Assembly: GCA_022360235.1 (NCBI GenBank)
Contig: JAKSDE010000522.1
Location: 1-8,377, forward strand
Direction of reading: 5' to 3'
DNA from: Cytophagales bacterium
GTDB lineage: Bacteria; Bacteroidota; Bacteroidia; Cytophagales; Amoebophilaceae
Length of the DNA stretch: 8,377 bases
Made by a program: the position numbers and the translations under genes. Shown piece by piece: positions 1 through 5,680 of the stretch (its first letter is position 1; every line of letters starts with the position of its first letter). The notes beneath the pieces are model-generated. The model was not told the DNA's origin and did not search any database. It saw only the letters and a program-made list of their open reading frames with translations.

Positions 1-67
1 AGAAATAGAATTAAAGAGATTTAGAGGCTATTGATAGAATATTAATTTGTCCATTAATCGATCGTTT

Positions 68-122
68 AAATGACACCATCCATTCTGTCACTTTACTCAT
101 CTAAAATGTGTCATTTTACTCA
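68..122. promoter_or_regulatory. Candidate resolvase binding/res-like site (one inverted and two direct motif copies)
   Basis: AAATGACAC at 68-76 is the exact reverse complement of GTGTCATTT at 108-116. A third, related copy sits between them: TGTCACTTTACTCA at 86-99 matches TGTCATTTTACTCA at 109-122 with one mismatch. Three copies of a TGTCAYTTT core, one inverted, lie 65-120 bases ahead of the resolvase start at 188. Serine resolvases bind clusters of short inverted motifs next to their own genes and often autoregulate there. The role as a res site or operator is inferred from position and symmetry only. Confidence 0.4.
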
Positions 123-187
123 AGTATTTTTCTATGTCAATAAAACCCAGTAGGTTTGGTCTTTCATGACAACTTAAAAGACAAATT

Positions 188-815
188 ATGCTCATCGGTT
201 ACACCCGCGTTTCTAAATCTGATGGATCCCAGAAATTAATTCCGCAAAAGGGTGAACTCATCAAGTTCGGCGTTGATGAGGCGCGCATTTATGAAGACTA
301 TATTTCCAGCAAGAAAGAGTATCGCCCTGGATTAGCTGCCTGCATGAAAGCTTTACAACCGAGCGATACGCTTGTGGTATGGAAGCTCGATAGGCTTGGC
401 CGTGATCTTAAGGAGCTCAATAGCTATCGTTGAACAGCTACAACAACGTGAGATAGACCTCAAAGTACTCACAGAGCTTGGTGCTCAAATTGATACTACC
501 AGCGCCAATGGTCGTTTTGTTTTTAGCTTGTTTGCCGCACTGGCTGAGTTTGAAAGGGAGTTGATCTCTGAGCGAACCCGAGCGGGTCTTGCGGCTGCTA
601 GGGCCCGTGGTAGGCTTGGTGGTCGGCCGCGTAAGATGGATGCTGGAAGCATCAAACTAGCCATGATGGCAATGAAAGACCGTAATGCTGTAGCTAGTCA
701 GGTGGCTGGACGTTTAGGGATTACTAGAAATACGTTGTATGCCTATGTTAACGGGGATGGGAGGCTGAAGGAAAGGGGCAAGAAGATTGTATACCAACAC
801 ACCTCCTCTCCTTAG
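188..815 (+). pseudogene. Serine recombinase (resolvase/invertase family), copy 1, frameshifted
   Basis: A small serine recombinase would cut DNA through a 5'-phosphoserine link and rejoin it at paired sites. The first frame (188-433) carries the catalytic domain: GYTRVS gives R7 and catalytic S9, and KLDRLGR gives R69 and R72. After L77 the frame runs to a stop, but the adjacent frame from base 420 continues the family sequence: IAIVEQLQQREIDLKVL, the FAALAEFERELISERTRAGL helix and a C-terminal helix-turn-helix (VAGRLGITRNTLYAYVNGDG). Removing one A at 419-420 restores a protein of about 208 residues, the usual length. No slippery sequence or programmed-shift context is evident, so I read it as a pseudogene. 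The ATG at 188 fits the family N-terminus; no Shine-Dalgarno sequence is seen. A phd-relE-like pair follows on the same strand. The partial second copy lies at 5283-5723. Confidence 0.9.
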
Positions 816-828
816 GTAATCTGTAGGT

Positions 829-858
829 TATTTGAATAAATATTTTTTATCATAATTG
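829..858 (+). promoter_or_regulatory. Possible Bacteroidota-type promoter ahead of the antitoxin
   Basis: TTTG at 831-834 is followed after 18 bases by TAATTG at 853-858. This resembles the Bacteroidota pattern of a -33 TTTG and a -7 TAnnTTTG box, with one T missing. It lies about 35 bases before the antitoxin ATG at 894. The A/T-rich core TATTTGAATAAATATTT (829-845) recurs exactly, inverted, at 4217-4233 upstream of abiEi, and in part at 5247-5264 upstream of the second antitoxin copy. The promoter function is an inference. Confidence 0.35.
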
Positions 859-893
859 TACCTAGGTTAACTACTGTACAAAAATTAGTTAAA

Positions 894-1137
894 ATGAAAA
901 ATATTAGTTTCTCTGATGCTAGGGCCAATCTAGCTGAGTTGGTATCCAAAGCTAAATATAAAGGAGCTAGGTTTGTCATCAGTTAAATATGGAAAGCAGG
1001 TAGCTGGATTAGTATCATTGCAAGACCTATAGCTTTTAGAGGCACTTGAAGATAAAATAGATTTGCAGGGAATAGAGAAAATTAAGAAAGAGGATACTGT
1101 AACCCTCAAAAAGGCAATAGCTATTTGGGGTTTATGA
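894..1137 (+). pseudogene. Phd/YefM-family antitoxin, copy 1, degenerate
   Basis: From ATG 894 the frame reads MKNISFSDARANLAELV, the N-terminal DNA-binding start typical of Phd/YefM antitoxins, which repress their own operon and neutralise a RelE/ParE-type toxin. An extra T creates TAA at 984-986. The +1 frame then continues the family sequence (SKYGKQVAGLVSLQDL), meets a TAG at 1030-1032 where copy 2 has CAG (Gln), and goes on LLEALEDKIDLQ to the stop at 1135-1137. Two independent lesions make this a pseudogene. The stop overlaps the toxin start in an ATGA at 1134-1137, the usual coupling in such operons. The better preserved copy lies at 4961-5248 on the other strand. Confidence 0.85.
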
Positions 1138-1388
1138 TGTACGATGTTCACCTCACTAAAACAGCGCTTAATTACCTAAAGAAATTCCTAAGAAAGCAGC
1201 TAAGAAAATAATAGATAAGCTAGACCCCTAGAACATATTCCTCATCCTGTAGGTAGTATCAAATTGAAAGGTACATAATTTATAGAATCCGAATAGGAGA
1301 CTACCGCGTCATTTATGAAGTTCATAAGTCTATTTTAAAGATATTAGTCATTAAAATTGGCCACAGAAAAGATGTATACAATTTTTAG
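1134..1388 (+). pseudogene. RelE/ParE-family toxin, copy 1, degenerate
   Basis: The intact relative would be a roughly 85-residue ribosome-dependent mRNA interferase or gyrase poison. The start reads MMYDVHLTKTALNYLKK. A missing base near 1181 shifts frame into IPKKAAKKIIDKLD, and a second lesion near 1228 shifts into LEHIPHPVGSIKLKG. The C-terminal part is the clearest: YRIRIGDYRVIYEVHKSIL followed by KILVIKIGHRKDVYNF and a stop at 1386-1388. The pattern RxGDYRVIYE...KIGHRxxVY is the RelE/ParE signature containing the basic and aromatic active-site region. At least three frame lesions rule out a full product. It overlaps the antitoxin stop by 4 bases. Confidence 0.83.
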
Positions 1389-1496
1389 GAATGGCCGTAA
1401 CTTTTGCGTATATTTGTTGTTATATTTTTTTATCTTATTACTGTGTTATCATACGAGCAACAGTGTCCGTAGGAAACCGAAAATGGAATCTTAATT

Positions 1497-1641
1497 TTAC
1501 TCCTTGAAACTGTAACACGATTAGTTTTTAATCAACTAAGAGCTGCTCGCTATGCCTGCAAGCAGGGAAACTCTTGCACCGCATGTTACAGTGCGGAAGG
1601 AAGGCTAAGGCGGGTTCTTTTAATCCTTGAAAGCTGTAACA
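1497..1641 (+). promoter_or_regulatory. Structured leader of the symE-like gene, with flanking direct repeats
   Basis: Two near-identical segments bracket this leader: CCTTGAAACTGTAACA at 1502-1517 and CCTTGAAAGCTGTAACA at 1625-1641, the second ending directly at the ATG. Between them are three hairpins: GATTA/TAATC (1519-1533), CCTG-CAAG-CAGG (1555-1566) and CCGCA/TGCGG (1579-1596). The 8-base loop of the third, TGTTACAG (1584-1591), is the exact complement of CTGTAACA at both 1510-1517 and 1634-1641. This allows a loop-to-start-region pairing that could cover the start codon. SymE toxins are known to be held down at the RNA level (SymR antisense RNA in E. coli). That this leader does the same job is my inference. 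Confidence 0.45.
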
Positions 1642-1857
1642 ATGAACTCAAAGAAGAACACTCCCAAGCGGCTGGAAGCCCGGAGTTTAAAAATACATCC
1701 CAAACACCGTTTTAACCGATGGAGTACCAGCATAGTCCCTGAATTAATTCTTTGGGGCAAATGGCTGGAAAACCTAGGCTTTAAAAAAGAAAGTCGTGTT
1801 GTGGTTCATGCTTCCAAAGAATTGCTTATCATTAGACCGGAAGAAGAATGCCAGTAA
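1642..1857 (+). CDS. SymE-like toxin (type I toxin-antitoxin family)
   Basis: The protein is a 71-residue basic polypeptide. Residues about 13-66 match the SymE family of AbrB/MazE-like fold: LKIHPKHRFNRWSTSIVPEL, then LWGKWLENLGF and a final beta segment RVVVHASKELLIIRP. The G-K-W-L-E-x-L-G-F block is the family hallmark. E. coli SymE is an SOS-induced RNA-cleaving or nucleoid-compacting toxin controlled by the antisense RNA SymR; the activity here is not testable from sequence. I chose ATG 1642, because the upstream in-frame TTG at 1627 lies inside the repeated CTTGAAAGCTGTAACA leader element. No Shine-Dalgarno sequence is seen. The gene stands alone on the + strand, ends in tandem TAA stops and has a strong terminator 15 bases on. 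The frame is intact, unlike its left neighbours. Confidence 0.8.
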   Translation: MNSKKNTPKRLEARSLKIHPKHRFNRWSTSIVPELILWGKWLENLGFKKESRVVVHASKELLIIRPEEECQ

Positions 1858-1871
1858 TAAAAAACCATGAT

Positions 1872-1903
1872 GAAGCCTCTGAAATACGGGGCTTCTTTTT
1901 TTT
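1872..1903 (+). terminator. Rho-independent terminator of the symE-like gene
   Basis: GAAGCCTC (1872-1879) and GGGGCTTC (1888-1895) form an 8-bp stem with one G-U pair and an 8-base loop, followed at once by eight T residues (1896-1903). It starts 15 bases after the stop codon. Confidence 0.88.
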
Positions 1904-2083
1904 CCTTCCCCCTGATCCAATCGCACATCAATGCCCCTAATTTAAAAATTTAATTATCTTTGGTAGTGAATCAAATGTAAGACCGGTAACATTATAGCTT
2001 ACATTCCGCGTAGCATGGCTTTTTTAATGAATGAGCTTAAGGAGTGCTTTGAGCTTGCTGTCAGCAATATTTTCCTGGTCGGA

Positions 2084-2344
2084 CTAGAGAGAGAGTAGAA
2101 AGACGGTATCTTCGGCCACATAAAAATGTGTAATTACCCTTGCCCCACCGGATTTTCCTTTTCCTTTCGAAGCAAGGGCAAGGCGTATTTTGTAGCAATT
2201 ATTCCCCAGAGAAGTCCCGGCAGTGGGGTCATGGGAAAGCTGCCTTCCGAGGTCAGCCAGTTCATTTTTAAGGGAAGGGTATTTTTTAATGAGGTTTGTA
2301 GCCTCCTTGCGGAAAGGGGCAATGGTAGCCACTTTATAGCTCAT
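2084..2344 (-). CDS. RelE/HigB-like toxin, C-terminus lost to an in-frame stop
   Basis: The 86-residue product reads MSYKVATIAPFRKEATNLI, a helical segment (KKYPSLKNELADLGRQLS), then the beta core NCYKIRLALASKGKGKSGG, ARVITHFYV and TVFLLSL. This is a Bacteroidota RelE-type mRNA interferase; the basic KGKGKSGGARVI stretch is typical of its RNA-contacting face. TAG at 2084-2086 falls where relatives continue with a Y-D-K-like turn and a last helix. The same frame goes on after the stop (SDQENIADSKLKALLKLIH) to TAA at 2024-2026, so the ancestral protein was about 20 residues longer. I prefer ATG 2344 over the ATG 12 bases upstream because MSYK is the family start and it overlaps the antitoxin stop by 11 bases. 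The product is probably weakened or inactive. Confidence 0.78.
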   Translation of the reverse strand: MSYKVATIAPFRKEATNLIKKYPSLKNELADLGRQLSHDPTAGTSLGNNCYKIRLALASKGKGKSGGARVITHFYVAEDTVFLLSL

Positions 2345-2540
2345 TGAGAAACGCATCTAAAGGTTGTGCCTTTTTCTTTCCGGCCTTGATCTGGTTCACT
2401 TCCTCTGCTGCTTCTCTCAATCCTTCCAGCACTTCAGTTTTGTAAGGAGTAAACGGCTTAACCTTCACGAATTTGAAGTTGTTGAGCAGTTCCATGATGA
2501 AAGCTTCCTTATTGTCTTTTACCTCCCGTAGTATCTTCAT
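2334..2540 (-). CDS. Antitoxin of the RelE/HigB-like pair
   Basis: This is a 68-residue protein: MELLNNFKFVKVKPFTPYK, then a long acidic amphipathic helix (TEVLEGLREAAEEVNQIKAG) and a C-terminal PLDAFLNEL tail. The layout of a short strand, a helix, a basic KKK patch and the DAFLNEL end is that of small antitoxins paired with this RelE-like family in Bacteroidota. Such proteins bind and block the toxin and usually autoregulate the operon. The frame is intact. MELL at codon 16 is an alternative start that better matches the family length, so the first 15 codons may be untranslated. Its stop overlaps the toxin ATG by 11 bases, implying translational coupling. The palindrome at 2559-2570 may be its operator. 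Confidence 0.72.
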   Translation of the reverse strand: MKILREVKDNKEAFIMELLNNFKFVKVKPFTPYKTEVLEGLREAAEEVNQIKAGKKKAQPLDAFLNEL

Positions 2541-2558
2541 GTTGCTTTCGATTTAATC

Positions 2559-2570
2559 AGGCAAATGCCT
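2559..2570. promoter_or_regulatory. Palindrome upstream of the antitoxin-toxin operon
   Basis: AGGCAAATGCCT is a 5-bp inverted repeat with a 2-base centre, 18 bases upstream of the antitoxin ATG. Antitoxins of this kind commonly bind such palindromes to repress their own operon. The role is inferred from position only. On the + strand it is followed by TTTTT, so a weak terminator is the alternative reading. Confidence 0.3.
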
Positions 2571-2749
2571 TTTTGGTTTTAAAGTTCTGGATCACGTTAT
2601 CGATCAGAAAGAATAAAACAAACATAAGAAAAATATATCCTATAAAAAAATAAAACACATAAAAAGTTTTTAGAATCAGTACTTACGCAAAACTAATCAT
2701 AGAAACAGCAGGAGCACATCGTTGTTGGTGCATTTAACTATAAACAAAC

Positions 2750-2778
2750 ACTAAGGGGTAGTTCATATTTCACTTAGT
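2750..2778 (-). terminator. Inverted repeat over the abiEii stop codon, possible weak terminator
   Basis: ACTAAG (2750-2755) and CTTAGT (2773-2778) can pair across a 17-base loop at the end of abiEii, the second arm covering the stop codon. On the minus strand it is followed by TGTTTGTTTATAG, which is only loosely T-rich. This is weak evidence for termination. Confidence 0.22.
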
Positions 2779-3553
2779 TGACAGGTAACTGATGAATGTA
2801 CTGTTTAAAAAGTAATACTTTGTTGATATCTTGGCTATGAAATAAAAAAGGGCTAACATCATTAGCCATAGCCTTCATATCAGTAGCATCACAAATGGAT
2901 AGCACTTCGTGTTGAAGGCCTTTCCAGTTTTTAATTCCCGCTTTCTGTGAGAGATAATCGAAATTAGGCTGCGTTTTACTCAGTAGAAATACAATATCAA
3001 AAAAATCTCTACCTTTTTTACGCTTTCTGTTAATAACAGCCCAAAAATTTTGGGCTAATAAAATAGCTAACGGGACAACAAAAATATTGGAGAAAACATC
3101 AAATTTATTGAGTAAGTATGACTCAGGACTAAAATCAAACTGCTGTGGATCTGTATCCAGCTGAATTAGTATTTTTTCTTCTCGATGCCCAGATAAAGAT
3201 GATGCAAATAAAAGATGAGGGAAGCGGATATAGCAGTGAAATGCATCTTTAAGCACATTTTTTGTCTCTACGTAATAACCCTCTAATGTGAGCTTGCGGC
3301 AAATGAGTTGTGCTAAATCGATCAAATCTTCCCCTGTTAATTGAAAATTGTCAAAGTCTAAATCTTCTGAAAAACGGGTATTACCATGTACAATCCTAAG
3401 ACATATTCCACCTAAAAAACATAGCTGATGCGCTAATTTACTTTCAAACAAAATTTGCAATATTTTATACTGCAAATATTCTCTAAGAATAAATCTTTTA
3501 AATGGCTTTAATGAATCTGGATAGTATTGTAATAAGGTATCTAAGCTAAGCAT
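2774..3553 (-). CDS. abiEii: AbiEii-type nucleotidyltransferase toxin (type IV toxin-antitoxin)
   Basis: The 259-residue protein is of the AbiEii/DUF1814 family. Known members are cytoplasmic toxins with a DNA-polymerase-beta-like nucleotidyltransferase fold; some modify tRNA ends and cause growth arrest or abortive infection. Visible motifs in order: FLGGICLRIVHGNTRFSEDL with G48-G49 and the metal-binding pair D64 and D66 (EDLDFD); a third acidic strand ILIQLDTD with D133 and D135; and near residues 180-191 the KGRDFFDIVFLL block. All expected catalytic acids are present and length is normal. The ATG at 3553 overlaps the end of abiEi by 8 bases, so the two are co-translated. No lesion is visible, which stands out among the pseudogenes around it. 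Confidence 0.88.
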   Translation of the reverse strand: MLSLDTLLQYYPDSLKPFKRFILREYLQYKILQILFESKLAHQLCFLGGICLRIVHGNTRFSEDLDFDNFQLTGEDLIDLAQLICRKLTLEGYYVETKNVLKDAFHCYIRFPHLLFASSLSGHREEKILIQLDTDPQQFDFSPESYLLNKFDVFSNIFVVPLAILLAQNFWAVINRKRKKGRDFFDIVFLLSKTQPNFDYLSQKAGIKNWKGLQHEVLSICDATDMKAMANDVSPFLFHSQDINKVLLFKQYIHQLPVN

Positions 3554-4160
3554 GAATGTATTGAAGAAGTGTTTGAGCTCTTCTATTAAGCCCAGGAGAT
3601 TGAAATAAGTTTAAGTAGGTATCAAAACGGCTATACTGTATAGATGTCTTTAATATTGCTTTATTAAGCCGTAAAGTGCTGATAGCTTCTTGTGTACCTA
3701 GGGGGTGATTGAAATATAGATAATCCAATAGGGTTTTCTCTAAGGTGGCTATTTTAATCGTCTGATTATTGTAGGTCATTAACTGAAACCCAAAAAACAA
3801 TTGCGGCTTAATATGTCTATAAGAAAAGGTTGCTAATGATGTTTGGAATAGATTAGTTTTTAAAGTAGTGACAGAAGTGATTGTAAAAGTAGCTTCTGGG
3901 ATCAAATTGTAATAAGAAAGTGCGGTTTCTAATGAGATATAAGAGGGGGTATAAATTCTATTGCCCCCCAGGTACAAAAAACATTCATCCCGTTCTACAT
4001 CATTAAAATGATAGAATGTATTTCTAATTTTTTGAATATATCCTTTTTGCTGCCATCGTATTAATGCTTTTTTATCAAAGCTTGGAGCAATTTTTTTAAT
4101 ATCCTGACTTCTAAATATCAAGTAAGGGGAAAATATTTTTTGAAACTCTAGATAGCGCAT
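3546..4160 (-). CDS. abiEi: AbiEi-type antitoxin/transcriptional repressor (type IV toxin-antitoxin)
   Basis: The 204-residue protein has a winged-helix N-terminus at about residues 1-50, where FDKKALIRWQQKGYIQKIRN is the recognition-helix and wing region. A middle domain contains YISLETALSYYNLIPE (about residues 74-89). Further on is a TLEKTLLDYLYF motif of the AbiEi family. The C-terminal domain carries the antitoxin activity in characterised AbiEi proteins, while the N-terminus represses the operon by binding inverted repeats upstream. It precedes and overlaps abiEii, the standard order. ATG 4160 has no Shine-Dalgarno sequence, as usual in Bacteroidota. The upstream DNA at 4211-4233 is shared with the region ahead of the phd-relE-like cassette. 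The frame is intact and of usual length. Confidence 0.85.
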   Translation of the reverse strand: MRYLEFQKIFSPYLIFRSQDIKKIAPSFDKKALIRWQQKGYIQKIRNTFYHFNDVERDECFLYLGGNRIYTPSYISLETALSYYNLIPEATFTITSVTTLKTNLFQTSLATFSYRHIKPQLFFGFQLMTYNNQTIKIATLEKTLLDYLYFNHPLGTQEAISTLRLNKAILKTSIQYSRFDTYLNLFQSPGLNRRAQTLLQYIHA

Positions 4161-4210
4161 AGCGTCTTATATCTTTCTATTTATTACCAAATAAAGTAAT
4201 TTTTAGAAAA

Positions 4211-4233
4211 ATAAAGAAATATTTATTCAAATA
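4211..4233 (-). repeat. AT-rich element shared upstream of abiEi and of the Phd-like antitoxins
   Basis: Read on the minus strand this matches 829-850: 17 bases (TATTTGAATAAATATTT) are identical and the match continues as TTTAT with one extra base. A shorter match occurs ahead of antitoxin copy 2 (5247-5264). It lies 50-75 bases before the abiEi start. It could be a shared promoter, or the edge of a recombination event that placed abiE behind a cassette promoter. Confidence 0.45.
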
Positions 4234-4290
4234 GGACCGTGGGATCATTTAAACGAAAGGCAACGGTTATAGAAGATAATCAGGAGTATT
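4233..4290 (-). repeat. Short conserved reading frame relic, copy a (FRLNDP)
   Basis: On the minus strand this reads LSSITVAFRLNDPTVL. It aligns with 5693-5746 (minus, ISITIAFRTNDPNNPF) and with 6473-6508 (plus, INVLFRANDPNG). The DNA core GGGATCATT-N4-CGAAAG is shared by all three. Several differences fall at third codon positions, pointing to a former coding segment. I do not recognise the parent protein. Confidence 0.5.
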
Positions 4291-4295
4291 AACTA

Positions 4296-4376
4296 GGGAT
4301 AGAAACAAATTGTCCCGATAATACCTTCAGAACCCCTTCTGGACTTAGACTATAAGGGATAAGTAGTGAAATCTAT
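4296..4376 (+). pseudogene. Serine recombinase N-terminal fragment, very degenerate
   Basis: In shifted frames this stretch gives RPDNTF, FWT, LDYKG and VVKSI, lining up with the recombinase motif RPGDTLVVWKLDRLGRDLK. Its DNA also aligns with 6310-6390, a clearer resolvase fragment. Both end in the identical sequence CTATCTAGGATTCACACTCC. The catalytic serine region is missing and several stops interrupt it. It is only a relic. Confidence 0.5.
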
Positions 4377-4392
4377 CTAGGATTCACACTCC
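4368..4392 (+). repeat. Resolvase-junction repeat, copy 1
   Basis: This 25-base sequence recurs at 6381-6405 with one mismatch; the last 20 bases are identical. In both places it directly follows a resolvase N-terminal fragment at the same codon region (DLMKTI/VVKSI), and the two sites diverge right after ...CACTCC. It marks either the same ancient insertion joint or a common deletion endpoint. Confidence 0.6.
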
Positions 4393-4422
4393 GGATTATC
4401 CTGGCTGGAAGCCGGGGTCAGT

Positions 4423-4719
4423 CTAAAGACCTATTGTCTTCATGGTTAATTGGACTTTACCAGAGATACGCCCCTTAATGCAATTAACAAGCTCACTAAC
4501 AGATACATCAGGGGGAATACCAACGAAAAGATGAATATGATCACTGGACAATACACCCTTAACGATTTGTACACCGCGCTCTTCTGCAACTTGAGCTATA
4601 ATCGCTCTAACACGCAGATGAAGGTCACCTGTCAGTACTTTGTAACGCTACTTGGTTATCCATACAAGATGATAACTATAGTGACAGACAGTATGATGGC
4701 TTTTTGTGTAACTGGTCAT
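4423..4719 (-). pseudogene. tnpA: IS200/IS605-family transposase TnpA, truncated and with an internal stop
   Basis: From ATG 4719 the frame reads MTSYTKSHHTVCHYSYHLVW then ITK, a TAG stop (4648-4650) where the family has Tyr (TK-Y-RYKVL), and continues RYKVLTGDLHLRVRAIIAQV through GVLSSDHIHLFVGIPPDVSV and SELVNCIKGRISG. The H61-I-H63 pair is the HUH metal-binding motif of Y1 single-strand transposases. Homology stops at about residue 88 and a stop follows at 4423-4425, so the catalytic tyrosine region (about residue 125 of a usual 150) is gone. The product is dead twice over. The opposite strand has an open frame that is only its shadow. Confidence 0.88.
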
Positions 4720-4761
4720 ACCGTGAAGATAACTGAAGTTTAGCACAGCTAGAAGCTGGGG

Positions 4762-4832
4762 GTTTTAAACCAGTTAGAGGACTATAATTTAGGATATATT
4801 GTGCTTTGATAATCCTGCCTAAACTGGTAAAT
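4762..4832. repeat. Hairpins beyond the IS200-like tnpA start, possible left-end structure
   Basis: TTTAGG (4788-4793) pairs with CCTAAA (4818-4823) around AGGAT/ATCCT, and ACCAGTT (4769-4775) with AACTGGT (4822-4828). IS200/IS605 elements are recognised as single-stranded hairpins at their ends, and this lies where the left end is expected, 50-110 bases upstream of tnpA. The matching right end is missing. Assignment is tentative. Confidence 0.35.
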
Positions 4833-4877
4833 GCTTTAGACAACTGAAAAAAATGCGTTAGTAAATGGGGGCCATAT

Positions 4878-4964
4878 TTATAGTCCGAAACACAAGGCTG
4901 CTTTCTTAGGAATTTTTTTTAGGTAATTAAGCGCTGTTTTAGAGAGGTGAACATCGTAGGTCAT
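4878..4964 (-). pseudogene. RelE/ParE-family toxin, copy 2, truncated after about 23 residues
   Basis: This begins ATG at 4964, overlapping the antitoxin stop as ATGA (4961-4964). It reads MTYDVHLSKTALNYLKKIPK then KAA, matching copy 1 at 1134-1200. After that the DNA is unrelated: LCFGL and a TAA at 4878-4880. The whole catalytic part (the GDYRVIYE and KIGHR region seen in copy 1) is deleted. It cannot be toxic. It shows the unshifted form of the N-terminus and so confirms the frameshift in copy 1. Confidence 0.85.
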
Positions 4965-5680
4965 AAACCTAAAATAGCTTTTGCCCCTTTGAGGGTTACA
5001 GTATCTTCTTTCCTAATTTGCGCTATTCCCTGCAAAGCTATTTTATCTTCAAGTGCCTCTAAAAGCTGTAGGTCTTGCAGTGATATTAATCCAGCTACCT
5101 GCTTTCCATGTTTACTGATCACATACCTATCTCCTTGATATTTAGCTTTGGCTACCAACTCAGCTAGATTGGCCCTAGCATCAGAGAAACTAATATTTTT
5201 TATTTTAGCTAATTTTTGTACGATAGTTGATATATGTACAATTATCATAAGAAAATATTTATTCCCCTAACCTCCAGCTTACCTAAGTGTGTTGGTGTAC
5301 AATCTTCTTGCCCCTTTCCTTCAGCCTCCCATCCCCGTTAACATAGGCATACAACGTATTTCTAGTAATCCCTAAACGTTCAGCCACCTGAGTAGCCACA
5401 GTATTACGGTCTTTCATTGCCATCATTGCTAGTTTGATTGTTCCAGCATCCCTCTTCCGCGGCCGACCACCAAGCCTACCCCGGGCCCTAGCAGCCGCAA
5501 GACTCACTCGGGTTCGCTCAGCTATCAACTCCCTTTCAAACTCAGCCAGTGCAGCAAATAAGCTAAAAACAAAACGACCATTGGCGCTGCTAGTATCAAT
5601 TTGAGCCCCAAGCCCTGTGAATACTTTGAGGCCTATCTCCCGTTGCTGCAGCTCTTCAACGAGAGCAATGAGCTGCTTAA
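4897..5680 (-). repeat. Resolvase C-terminus + antitoxin + toxin N-terminus cassette, copy 2 (inverted)
   Basis: This is the inverted counterpart of 408-1200. The homology ends at the toxin codons KKAA on one side and at the resolvase codons KQLI on the other. Beyond 5680 the sequence changes to unrelated AT-rich DNA and then the FRTNDP relic. Together with copy 1 it flanks the symE, relE-like and abiE loci. Confidence 0.85.
4961..5248 (-). CDS. Phd/YefM-family antitoxin, copy 2, frame intact
   Basis: The open frame gives 95 residues; Phd/YefM proteins are usually about 80. The core reads IKNISFSDARANLAELVAKA, KYQGDRYVISKHGKQVAGLI and SLQDLQLLEALEDKIALQGI. This is an N-terminal DNA-binding fold of the PhdYeFM type followed by the toxin-binding C-terminal helix. 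In copy 1 the start is ATG (894), while here the equivalent codon is ATA (5201-5203). An ATG 15 codons upstream (5248) keeps the frame open and could serve, adding MIIVHISTIVQKLAK. Its partner toxin is truncated, so this is an orphan antitoxin. Its use, if any, would be repression of its own promoter or cross-neutralisation of a related toxin elsewhere. Confidence 0.75.
   Translation of the reverse strand: MIIVHISTIVQKLAKIKNISFSDARANLAELVAKAKYQGDRYVISKHGKQVAGLISLQDLQLLEALEDKIALQGIAQIRKEDTVTLKGAKAILGL

Larger units (their letters stand above)
408..1200 (+). repeat. Resolvase C-terminus + antitoxin + toxin N-terminus cassette, copy 1 of an inverted pair
   Basis: This stretch aligns from end to end with the reverse complement of 4897-5680. 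It covers the resolvase from the codons for KEL/KQL, the intergenic region, the whole antitoxin frame and the first 23 or so codons of the toxin, ending at the shared CCTAAGAAAGCAGC. Spacing between genes is conserved despite many substitutions and small indels. The two copies therefore descend from one mobile or duplicated resolvase-toxin-antitoxin cassette and now lie in inverted orientation about 3.7 kb apart. Confidence 0.85.

Noticed and set aside
1..34. Possible tail of an upstream gene (EIELKRFRGY, stop)
   Set aside because: Only ten codons are visible, with no recognisable motif.
188..815. Programmed +1 frameshift in the resolvase (AAGGAG just before the shift resembles an internal ribosome-binding stimulator)
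   Set aside because: There is no stop or hungry codon at the shift site, and the simple explanation of one extra A fits the general decay of neighbouring genes.
2126..2347. 73-codon + strand frame
   Set aside because: It is antisense to the RelE-like toxin, which has a family match and a coupled antitoxin.
4450..4743. 97-codon open frame on the + strand
   Set aside because: It is the antisense shadow of the IS200/IS605 tnpA pseudogene, whose HUH motif and family blocks read clearly on the minus strand.
4947..5138. 63-codon + strand frame, similar to a 73-codon minus strand frame at 930-1151
   Set aside because: They resemble each other only because they are the complementary strands of the two duplicated antitoxin copies.
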